Shown: positions 23,552-34,624 of the stretch, piece after piece | Position numbering within the stretch: the stretch's first letter is position 1 | How the letters are laid out: every line of letters starts with the position of its first letter | Origin: Pomacea canaliculata | Lineage: Eukaryota > Mollusca > Gastropoda > Architaenioglossa > Ampullariidae | NCBI RefSeq assembly: GCF_003073045.1 | Contig: NC_037603.1 | Span: 18,234,192-18,298,191, forward strand | Length of the DNA stretch: 64,000 bases | Direction: 5' to 3' | Notes under the pieces: generated by a model | The model's database searches: none | What the model was told of the DNA's origin: nothing | The model's input: only the letters and a program-made list of their open reading frames with translations | Program-made: the position numbers and the translations under genes

Positions 23552-26500
23552 GTAGGAACAGGCTTGGTACAAGTGGCTATAGGTAAGCCAAGAAATATCT
23601 TGCACCTTGAGATCCATGTTCACCATAGCTATGACTTTTTTTTGCAAACCATAAAAAGGAACTAAAGTGTGGGTTATGGTTTAAGAATTTTATGTGGTTT
23701 TTATGTGGTTCTGTTTATAGAAATTTAATTTTATCATTATAGCTATAGCAGCAGGCATTTCACAGAAACACAAAAAGCCCGAAATATGTTTTCAAACTTT
23801 TTTTTGTTACATCATAAGTCAGTTTCTTTGCCCCCTCCCTCCTCTCTCCCCAGAAATCCCTTCATTATTTCCAACTGTTGTAATTTGTATTGTATTGTGA
23901 ATCTTACTGATTGATATGTGTGCTGAAGACAAAACTGTATCTTAGACACTTGCATGCTTTCTGACTGCCACCATTTATGACTAAGTCAAAACAGTATCCT
24001 TAGAAAGGGCATGCTGCCTGCCGATTATATTTGTACTTGCAAAATATAGCTAGTGAAAGTTGTAAATTCACATATTTATTTATAGTCTGTATCTCCAACC
24101 TAGCTTTAGCTCTCTGCTATATAGTTTTTATGTTTTTTTTAAATACTTCATATTCTTTCTACCCTTCCCCCCTCACTTCATTGCATCCATTATCCATTCC
24201 CATCTATTTCTGTACCTATTCTACAGACACCTGCACGTCACCAGCATCCGTTTTCTTCATTAAAGAATCTACATATTTAACAGCTTATAAAGAAAAGAAT
24301 AAAACAACAACAGCCCTGTGCTGCTTGCTAGATGAAATGGTTAATAGGCCAGCTGTCTTTTGATGATTGAAAAAATAAAAATCTCTTGAAACGGAACTAC
24401 ATTCAAGGATAGAGGGCCTGTTGTTACTTTTTTTTTAGTTTGAGGTCATCTGTCCCATTCATTCTGTTGTTTTGTCTGCTATTTGTGGCGCTGACAAGCT
24501 TGTTTATCTAGCTCTAGCTTACTTCAGCATGGATGATATGTACCAGTTAGACCTCTTATCAGTTTTACAAATAGCAATCCTGGCAGTTCAAATTTACATA
24601 ACACCACCTGTGGCATGACTGAACTGAAGACTGTTGGTTTGGTAGACAGAACACACAGAGCAGTGGATGCAGCAGCATATTCCTTGTGTATGTGTTTGTG
24701 GCAGTTGCCCGGATTTGGTGTTGCGTGTGGTGAGAGTGATTTCAGGGCTTTGCAAGGTTTTTTTTCAGGTCAGCAGGCACAGGTAAGCCAGGTGAACATT
24801 CTTGTTCAACATTCATTAATTTCAGATCTTGAACACTTGGTTTATTTATTCAAAACGTTGAATGCTTGGTTTATTTGTTCCAAAGCAGTCATGAGTTTCA
24901 CATTTTGTCTTTTTATTGCACATGGCAGGGGGAAATAAAATATACACGGCAATAGCATGCTTTAATCTTTTATGATTATGCTAGGGAATGTGAGAGTAAG
25001 AGACAGCTAGGGTGTATCTGTGCTTGCAAGAATGTATTCATAGAGATGATCATTCATGTGCGTGTGTCTTCTCAGGAGTCAGTGAGTGGTTGTGAATAAC
25101 AAATTATCATATCCTCAACTGTAAAGAAAGACAGTCCAAATGGATTTTGCTGTCAATTTTCAAGCAGATGAATCAGCATCTTCAGGTTTACTTTGTGCAG
25201 TACCTATTCTCTGAGCTAGAAGCACAAGAGTGACAACAAAAATAACAGAATGGTACATGGGTTTAACATTATAAAAAGACTACTCACTACTTCTGAAGAT
25301 GCAAATTAGGGGCAAATTTATACCTAGGCAAAGAAAGAAAATAATGTTAAATAATTATAGCAGTACTTAAATCTAAAGTAGCATGTCTGTTAAAATTGAG
25401 TCCAGTTTAGTGATTCAAAGCAGAAGCATTCTTGTATATCGGCCTGAATGAACATCCTCATATTGTTTAGGATCCACTATTGATTTAAAGTTGCTCAGCG
25501 TTTTGTGTTGCAATCTCCAACCATCATCAATGTGGTCTTTGCAGCTTTATATTAATTAAGCTGATGGTGAGATGTTTACCTTGCATCTCACATTTATTGA
25601 CTGTGGTCAGAAGTTGATCATGCAGACTGCAAATTATCTGCTTAAACTTGAGCTTAAAAAAATATGCCATTTTAGTATTTGTGGTGGCAGTTTAGTGACT
25701 TAAGTACTTCAGGGCCATGGATTCCGGGTGTGTTGTCAGACCAAACAGAGCAGGCTGTGTTGTCATCATGTTCAGGTGATTGTTGAGGTGTAATTTTATA
25801 ATTTACACAAGCCACAGCTTGTGTCAGTCAAGTGATATGAGAATGACATATATAGTGCTACTTTTGCTAGCCTGTGTCATTCATTACACCTACAGCTGGA
25901 AGCACACAATACAGTTGCTTGCTGATCTTTTTAATCAGGCTCTTTCTGTCTTTTCTCTCCATCTCAAATTACTATTTTACAGATGATGAATTATTTTTTG
26001 TTCATATTGCTTATTTGTCTTCTGTTTCTTTTCAACTTATTTAGTATTTCACTTTTTTCACTCCCTTTATCTTTTACTTTGCCAATTTTTTTTCATTTTT
26101 AATAAACTACCTTGAAGGTAGCATAACAGTTTTTAAATATTGCCAAAATGTCTGTAGTTTATTTATTTTATTTTTGCTATTTTATAAGTACTAGTTAAAC
26201 TGAAGCAGAACTTTGTGATTAATGGTGTACTTGAAAAACTTATCATTTAAAGAAGCATTACACAAATAAAAAAAAACCAGTCACAAGTTTTTGTGTTTTT
26301 GCTGAATGGTACCTTCTAAGATGATGGAATTTGATGGGTTTCTGTTTTTGCTATTGTTGACATCACATTAAAAAACGTATGCATAGGCTTTCTGTGAGAT
26401 TACTTAGGACAAACAAAAAAATATTTAATCCTTTGAGTTTAGCTAAGCACTCATTTTAATCTTTGCCTTTACATTAATAATAGTGGGCATTTTATTTGCT

Positions 26501-26740
26501 TGACTATTTTGCTCTTAGTTGTGTGAGGACACTGAATATTTTGTTATTTTTGCATTTTTAACTGTTAATGCATAGTCAGTCAGGATCCAGGATCATTAGA
26601 CTCCACTCAGTGACCCATAGAAAAACATGTCAGTAGTTTAAAGTTTAGCTTTATCTGCATAGCAGAAAGTATCTTTAAACAATGTCTTTTAGAAAGTCTG
26701 TCAAGATAAACTGATTTTGGGGCTTTGTTAAATTTTTCAG
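23552..26740 (+). other. AT-rich stretch upstream of the third scramblase gene
   Basis: Probably the first intron of the third scramblase gene. Bases 24370-24550 match 21130-21310 (ttagtttgaggtcatctgtc and gtggcgctgac), so the local duplication extends this far. Otherwise I see no exon or recognised repeat. Confidence 0.4.
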
Positions 26741-26779
26741 GATAAGTCTTGACAAGTGAGTAAAGCTGTCTACTATACC

Positions 26780-29700
26780 ATGAGTGGGCCATACACAGTT
26801 ACCACTCAGCCTGGAGGATACCCACCACAAGCACCGGGCCCCATGTACCCATCACCTGACACAGTTACCACTCAGCCTGGAGGATACCCACCACAAGCAC
26901 CTGGCCCCATGTACCCATCACCTGGCATGCCTGGTGATGGGTACATGGGGTCAGGTGCCCCAGGACAACCTGGTTTTGCACAACCTATGTACCCACAACC
27001 TGGAATGTATGGAGCAACAGGTCAGCCCATTGCAATGCAGCCAATTCCTGGAGGTAAGGATGTGCAGGGCATCATGCTTTTCATCATCATCATATTTGTC
27101 TTGATGGCAGCATTGTAGTAACAAGAGGTAGTAGTGGAGTTTATTGTCCTGTGATCATGAAGTGGTCAGAAGTAGCTTTCACTTTTCTGCTGCCACTCAC
27201 ATTTTAATGGCTAAACACTTTTTGCAATCCGAGTTTTAGAAGATGCAGTGTACAGAGAATATAGAATAACCTACATATGTTTGTTGGATGCAGTTTGAAG
27301 GAGTTTACTGGGTGAAGCACCAAATGCCTCAAACAAAATTTTCTCATTTGACTTATCTCTACACAATCACATGTCATGGTAGCCATTTGAATAAAATTAG
27401 ATCTCTATCAGTTTGTGGAGACTTAATGGTCATAGAAATCACCAGTTCAGTGTTGTTTATTCAGTGTCATAAACATCTAAATGCATCAAATGACAGTGAG
27501 TGGGAAAGGGAGACAAAGCTATGAAAAGCATACGAGGATGGCTTTATTAACTGGTGATTGGGTTAGGTGGAAAGAGCCACAATTTTTTTGCAGTTCATTT
27601 ATCTGCCCACTGATATTGCACCAGATAAATACTGCACCTGTTTAGCCAATCAAGATCATGCAGGTGTTATGTATGCAAGCAAGATCTTACTGTTTTTGCA
27701 TGGTTCAGAATAGATCACAGCATAGCGAAGAAGTTGTGGCTTGCATTAATTTCATTGTAAACATACACTAGTGTTTTCATTTATCTTTTTGAAGATTATG
27801 AAATTGTTCGTATATTTTATTAATGAGAAGTTTGGTGTGAAAATGTAGGATGAAAATACCTGTCACCAGGCCCAGGTGTAAACCCTGCAGGATGGATGCC
27901 AGCACCTACTGTTCCTGCCAACTGCCCACGTGGTCTTGAATACCTCTCGCAGGTAGATCAGCTGCTAGTCAAACAAAAAATTGAAGTTCTGGAAGGCAAG
28001 TATGCAAACAATAATGAAGCAAAAGTCTGTGTGGAAATTTTTGTGCATATCTATAGTTGGAGAGATAAAGATATGTACTAAATTTTTAAAGAGTCTTTCC
28101 TCTTATTTTCTATTTTGTGTTCCTGATGTTGTAAATTGCAGAAAGCCTGGCTGGCCACATGCTGGTATTCTTCACTATACAAGCATTATTATTATTGCAC
28201 AATTATAATATCTTATTTCCATGGGAAATCTTTATCAGACTTCTTTATTAAATATTTTATTATATATGATTATATGTATGTATGATTGATGGAATATAGC
28301 TGCAAGCTTTTTGTGTGTGTGAGAGACGATTTGTTATTTTTGCTTCGGTTAATCTATCAATTGTTGTCCTTCAGCTTTTACTGGGTTTGAGACCAACAAT
28401 AAATATGAGGTCCTGAACTCCATGGGACAGAAGGTGTACTATGCTGTTGAAGGTTAGTCTTGATTATGTTTTTATTGTTCATTTATTCAATAAGCAGACG
28501 TAAGTACAGAAATGCTCCCCCTCAGCATAAATGTGGAGTGAGAAACAAACCCTTTTATGTAGCAACACCATTTAGCACAAAAAGCCACCAAGTGCAAGAT
28601 CTACTCTTCATAGGTACCTTTGTTCCTCAGTAGACCACATTATCCTACACTTGCCTGAATTTTATATGAAAAGCTTTGGTGAGTAATCCTTTTTGGACCT
28701 AAACTATGCCATCTTCACTTCAAACTGTTTAGCCTCTTCCACAGGAGTAATTAAAGACTTTCTTGTTTCAAGAGTTAGAGTACCTCTTGCATTCCCACTG
28801 AAGTCCTATGTTGTCCATGGTTAAAATTTGTGTACCGTGTGTATTGATGAAAGAGTAATATTCCCCTTCAGTTGTATTCCATATGTATGGCATGGACGAG
28901 CAAAGAGCCAAGGTTGCTGGGATGCCATGCTATACAAGCATAGGAGTGGTGTCCTTTCACCTGACAGGCTTGAAGTGGGGTGGGCAGTTCTCTACTTTTT
29001 TGTTTTCTGCTTGGATTTGGATTTGTGTTGATGAGAGAATACTATTCCCCTCTTTGTTGTATTCCATATGTATGGCATGGTAACATGAAGAGCAAAGAGT
29101 CTGGGCTGCTGGGATACCATGCTATACAAGCATAGGAGTGGTGTCCCTTCACCTGACAGGCTTGAAAGGGGGGCTGGGCAGTTCTCCGCATTTTTATTTT
29201 CTGCTTGGATTTGGCTTTTAGTGCCTATTCTACTGACCCCAAACCTGTACTTTTGATGATGTCATTGGCATTGTGCTGGACTGTTTGGTTGCCTGTCCTC
29301 ATTTTGTTATTCTTCTCATGATATCAATTAATGTTCTTATTGCTGTTAGTCTTTTCTGGCTACTGCCATCACTGTTTTCATTTTTACAAGTCCTTCCTGT
29401 GACTTTCCCTCAGTGCCAAGCAGTCATGTGCTTCAGCATTTTATTGCAATTATTGTTATATGCTATAAAAATCTTACCTGAAAGCAAAAGAAAATTAAAC
29501 TTCTTGGCAGAGCATTAGTTGTTTTCTGCACTGCTCCTTTCTTCCAGTTCATAACCCAAAAAGTTTTCTTGAGGTTATCTTTAAATAAACATTTTTGTAA
29601 ATTGATTCATCATATTAGAGGTATTACAAATCTTGAGAATACATATCTGCATTCATTAATTTAATTAATTCATCACCAGCTTCAGGAGATGACAGCTGCG

Positions 29701-31253
29701 TTTTTTTTCATAGATACATGCTGTGCCTCACGGAACTTCTGTGGTTCTGTGCGACCTTTTGACATCAAAATCTTTGACAACCAGAGACAGGAAGTGATGC
29801 ATCTGGACCGGCCATTGCGCTGCTCTCACTGCTTGTGCTTTTGCTGTTTGCAGGTGAGCATCAGTAAAAATTTCAGTGCTGCATACTGAACCTCAGTCTG
29901 GTAGTCATGTAGTGCAGTGGTAAAGTGTTAATCACCAGGATAGAAAGAACCATGGGTTGTGGGTTCAGCTATTACCTCTGGAATGTGTATATGTCACTTG
30001 GGATGTCACCAATTTTCAGACTTAGACCCACGATATTGTGTAAGTTATGACCCTACATAGACAAGAACAATTTGTACTGTTATATCATGTTTTAACAGAA
30101 AATGGAAGTGCAGGCCCCACCTGGCACACCTATTGGCTATGTGCGGCAGGCTTGGAGCTTGTGTTGGCCGAAATACAAGCTCAATAATGAGCATGATGAA
30201 ACAGTGCTTCTCATCAAAGGACCCTGTTGTCGTATTGACATTTGTGGAGACTTAGATTTTAAGGTCAGTCTACCTGTGTGTACATAATATTTACATTATT
30301 CTTGCATAGAATACTAATATGAAGTATGTGTAATGCTACTGCTAGTTAAAGATTGAAAATTTTAAAATAATCAGTCATACTTAGATCTTTTCTGTTAAAA
30401 TTCTGTAGTTGATGAAATATTAAAAACAAATTTATAAAGACATGCTCATGCGTTTTAACTCAATCAGTATGGACATATCAAGGCAGTTGAGCTGTAGCTA
30501 TGAAGATATTTGCAATCATAGGTGTGAACTGTATAAGAAGAGATTAAGAAAAGAAAATGGCAAGTTGACCTGAATCACTTAGTTAACACTTTGCATAATA
30601 GGGCAATCTATCAGTTACATTATTAAAGACAAATTATATGTAAATGCCAAAAGCTCTGGGTCTTTAAGTTCAGAACTCTTAATAACAGAGCACAGTATAA
30701 TGCCGTCAGAACTGCCAATGAATAATTGTAGCAAATCTGCAAAATGTCTGGAATATGCCTAATTTTTTAACTGAACTTTACAGATCACCTCTCCAGATGA
30801 AAAAACTTGTGTCGGGAAGATCACCAAACAGTGGTCAGGGATGGCCAAGGAGGTCTTCACAGATGCAGATAATTTTGGAGTAGTGTTCCCTGTTGACCTG
30901 GATGTCAAAGCAAAGGCCACAGCACTTGGTGCTGTTTTCCTCATTGTAAGTACAGCTCATGATAATAATAATACTTCATTGTCCATTAGAACTAATGTTG
31001 TAATGAAAAATGCAGAGCGGACACTGTGTGAAAAGGAATGAGAACATAAAGATAATACATGCAATAAAAAATAACAGAAGGATCGATCAAAATCATGGGT
31101 GTGCCGATTTGAAAAGTTTTATTTTTTTTTTAGTTAATGCATATACTTTGTGTTGTAAGCAATATTACTGTTCAGCTTCAGTAATGTGTATATTTTTGCG
31201 ATTTTCAGGATTTCATGTATTTTGAAGATGGAGGTTCAAAAAATGATCATTAA
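26780..31253 (+). CDS. Phospholipid scramblase, intact (PLSCR1/3-like)
   Basis: Ca2+-activated phospholipid scramblase family. Exons 26780-27053, 27870-27995, 28375-28452, 29714-29853, 30099-30263, 30784-30945 and 31209-31253 join without a break into 329 codons plus TAA, a normal length. Residues 1-91 are Pro/Gly/Tyr-rich with two tandem 22-residue repeats ([20 protein letters not shown]). The scramblase domain follows: [29 protein letters not shown], a Cys cluster [12 protein letters not shown] where mammalian PLSCR1 is palmitoylated, [16 protein letters not shown], Ca2+-binding [12 protein letters not shown], and C-terminal helix GAVFLIDFMYF. A 5' noncoding exon part begins at 26741 after tttttcag. 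Intron 2 uses a GC donor (GGAAG then gcaagt). The exon 2 acceptor is doubled, CAG at 27867-27869 and again at 27873-27875, both in frame. Most likely the working parent of copies A and B. Confidence 0.96.
26795..26926 (+). repeat. 66-bp tandem duplication inside the scramblase first coding exon
   Basis: Two adjoining 66-base units (26795-26860 and 26861-26926) differ at only about two bases and each encode 22 residues. They double a Pro-rich [10 protein letters not shown] motif of the kind that binds SH3 or WW domains in scramblases. The near identity suggests recent duplication. Confidence 0.95.
28836..29214. repeat. Two-unit tandem repeat of about 187 bp in intron 3
   Basis: Bases 28836-29020 and 29023-29214 are near copies, sharing ttgtattccatatgtatggc, ccatgctatacaagcatagg and tttcacctgacaggcttga-like stretches. 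No protein frame is kept across both, so the repeat is a local intronic duplication. Confidence 0.85.
29905..29990 (+). repeat. Possible tRNA-derived SINE head in intron 4
   Basis: The stretch gtagtgcagtggtaaagtgt followed 45 bases later by ttgtgggttcagctattacc looks like the A and B boxes of a tRNA-derived pol III promoter. It differs from the SINE family seen at 44-54 kb. No tail or target duplication was resolved. Confidence 0.3.
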
Positions 31254-31257
31254 TAAA
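31252..31257 (+). promoter_or_regulatory. Poly(A) signal overlapping the scramblase stop codon
   Basis: AATAAA starts at the second base of the TAA stop. Used alone it would give an extremely short 3' UTR. Another AATAAA at 33851-33856 allows a 2.6-kb 3' UTR. Which is used cannot be told from sequence. Confidence 0.5.
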
Positions 31258-31259
31258 GC

Positions 31260-34200
31260 ATCTTCATGCAAAGTGAACACAAGTATCTTTCGGCAGTGTT
31301 TCTTGGTGAATACTTTCCAAATGAGAATTGCCAAACACCGTGAAGGATGAAGATGAACTGTCACATGAAATACTACTTTTTTGCCATAGATCTGCAAGCC
31401 CTGATTGTATGTTTATTGGCCCAATGCATTGTGTGATTGCTGTTCTAGTGGTTTGTACTAATGAGTATAAAATGAACACTAAGAACTAATAAGTTTTGTT
31501 TAAAAAAGCAAGTTTTAAGTCCTAGTCTTCTGCGTGAAAAGGACCATTGTCTTGTACATGTGGCAAGAAATGGAGCTGTTATTTTTTTCACATGGTATTG
31601 TGCTTTGGAAGAGGGTTATTTACTAGTCTGAAAAATCTAGTCTTCTTTGTGAAATGTGTAATAGTCACTGGTGAAAAGTTGGCCCAGCCTAGATCATCAG
31701 CAAGGTTTTTTTTTAATGGTCAACTAATGTTTTTATTCTTGTTGGAATTCACACAGGCTTTTATCTTATACTGTGGTCTTTTGGCTTTAACACAAAATTA
31801 TAAAAACACAAATATGATGTGAATCATGGCTATAAAATCAAGACAATCCTATGAGCATGCCTTTTCTCTTCCATTTAACCTTTGAATCATGCTTAACCAA
31901 TTTTTACTGAACATCATGTTTTTGCACATTTACATTTTGTTTTGCCATTTAGAGTTTCAGTACTTTGGTCAGTATCACTGTCTTGTGATTTTTACTTGCC
32001 TCTGCTGTTTCATTGAAATGACAGCCTGCTGTTGATCACATCCACATTTTCATCACCAGTTGGCACCTGACCACCACTTAAGAACTTGCAGGCAACCAGT
32101 TATTATGATAACAAGTGTATATTGTAGAACAAGCTTGTAACAAATTTCTCTTTCCTGTTTTAACAGCAGTATGATGCTTTGGAGACCTTAGGTACAGGTT
32201 AAAGCCCTCCGTGGACATTAGAATTTCCTCTGTGCAGGGTATCAAAAGATGAAATAAATGTCACACTTTGTATCTGTGCCACCTCTTAAAAATTTAATAT
32301 GACCTACTTAAACAATTATATTTAAAACGTGTTTGCATGTTGTATCATGGAGAATTAGTAAAACCTTGCACTTTTTGTATGCTGTTGGGTAAATGATTCA
32401 TGCACATACAAAATTCTTTTAATATGACCATTCTATGCAGCACATGGTGATAGTTATCAGTTCTTTCTTAGTCCTCATTTTTCTGATTTTAAGGGACTAG
32501 TCTATACATAAGTTCTTAGCAACCTTCCATGTATATTATACAAATTGCATTGGGATAAATGATATTAGGTTGTCGAAAAAGTCATGATGTATTATTTTGT
32601 TTTTTAAAGGTCATTTATTTATATAAAGAACAAATATCAGTCCTGTTTTATATATTGCCTGTTTTGTTTTATAAACTTTTGCCATCTTTCAGTAAGCTTC
32701 ATAATTCCTTGTTCATATAAGGACCCCTGCCTTTATCGGCAAAAAACTGAACATGGTACTGAATACAGCCTTGTATGAATTGAATGCAAAACCACGCAAG
32801 GAGTTTTCAAGAGTGCAAAAGAAGTGGAAGCCTGACGGTGCAAGGTCATGCAGGTGTGGTGTGTGTGGCAACACATCTCATCCAAACTCCAATAATTTTT
32901 GACAGGTAATCGAACTTGTGCATGGTTTTGCATTGTTGTGATGGAGCACAACTCCTGTAAGATTAACAAGCTCTGGATGATGGATTCATTCAAACTGTCC
33001 AATTGCCAACAATAAACATTTTTAATCGACTGGTTCCTTGAAAGGAGGTTGAAAAACACACCACCTTTAAAATCCCACCTCACCAAGAGCATTATCTTCC
33101 TTTGATGAATGTCTGCTTTTGATATCATTTGAGGAAAATCATGTCAGGACCAAGACTATTTTACACATAACGTTGTTGTAAATCATTCACTTTTCTTCCC
33201 CACTTATCAATTCCTTTGAAAAATGGCGAAAATGAAAAGTTTGGTCTTCTCTCCAAAACTCAACCAAATCAATTTTTTTTCTTTTTAGACAAACTAGAAC
33301 TGTAAAAATGTGTCATGACTTTTCCAGCAACCCAATATTTGGCCATTTTATTTGCAGTGTTAGAGGTTAGAATGGGAGAGAGAGGAAAAGATCTCTGTTT
33401 AAAGGATGAAATGGTTGGGACTAATACATTTAGAAAATTCTTCTTATCCAGCAGAACTTTTTAATTTCTTTGATCCCAAATAAGCATATTAAATAGGGGT
33501 ACATTTTGTCTTGTGTGCCTTCTTTTGCGAGGAAATTTTAGCATTTTTTTCATGATACTTAAAGATGGTATTAATCAAGTATATTAATGGTATTATGTTT
33601 ATGTACAAAGAGGCATTAGTTAACATATGGCATCGGTTGAAATACAGTTTTTGTAGTTTAATTGATATATATATATTTTGTGATATACTTTTTTGATTTT
33701 TGTCAGACCATTTATTAAAATATAAGGCAAAGCTGTATTGTTCCTACTATTAGTGGACTTTTAACATCCAAGTGTCTTTAACTCGACTGCATGCATGAAT
33801 ATTTTGTCTAATATACTGTCTTTTTTATTGTAATTTTAAAAATCTGTAACAATAAAACTATTGCTAGCAGGCAGTACTTCTCACCTTTTGGGAAGAATGT
33901 GCGTGTATGCTTTTGTTCATGCATTTATGTTCATCAGTGCCACTACTGTGTGTGCATGTACATGCATATATATACTTTGTATGTCAACATGAAAACAATA
34001 AGTTAAAGAGTAACAATAAGAGTACAGTCTATAATGTTATAATGAATCACAGATTTTGCCAAATTGGATCTGTACAGTGTATTGCTGGAGGAACTGCTAG
34101 AGCCATGCACCTAAACTGTACGTGCTCCTTCCCTTAGCTTTATCAATGAAAAGAAGAAAATGAATACTGTTTCTTCTAAATTAAAAAGCACTTAGGACAA

Positions 34201-34600
34201 ATTCTCACACTGTTACAAAATTTCAACAAATTGCTGCTGTTTACACTTAATATGGTCATTTAATGACAATGATCAACACTTTACAGTCAGCACATGACAC
34301 CATGTATGTTAATACACATCACTCTTTGAAAAGAAGATATATACATATGCATGCAAAACTAATAAATGTAGTGTTTTATGGCAGCACAATATTTCCCAAA
34401 AGACACATTTAAGATTCCACTCACAGAAGTTCATAATTAAAATTAAATCTGAAAACATGACAGATCCCAAAATAGAAAAATTCCAAAACAACTTTCATTA
34501 TCTCATCATCCAGACTTCCATAATACAAGATATGTTATCTGTCCATTCAAATTGACACGCCAACAAGTAGTACTTTACTAAATTTGTACATCACAAAAAA
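31260..34600. other. Convergent 3' region between the scramblase and RBX1
   Basis: Apart from the mariner element this stretch is AT-rich and has no recognised exon. It probably holds the 3' UTRs of the two converging genes. On the minus strand a variant ATTAAA is at 34259-34264, about 360 bases beyond the RBX1 stop. Confidence 0.45.
32565..33335 (-). mobile_element. Tc1/mariner element, internally deleted
   Basis: 771 bases bounded by TA at 32563-32564 and 33336-33337. The terminal inverted repeats are imperfect: ttaggttgtcgaaaaagtca on the left, and ttgggttgctggaaaagtca as the reverse complement of the right end. The minus strand encodes the last half of a mariner transposase: WDFKGGVFFNLL, QLDSLNESI, then, in other frames, HHNNAKP in place of the usual H-x-DNA-x-P motif, DLAPSGFHFF, and a C-terminus LTERWQKFIKQNRQYIKQD. 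The N-terminal DNA-binding half is missing. Frame changes and the Asp-to-Asn change show it is dead. Family elements are usually about 1.3 kb. Confidence 0.92.
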
Positions 34601-34624
34601 ATGACTTCCCTATACTTTGGTAAA

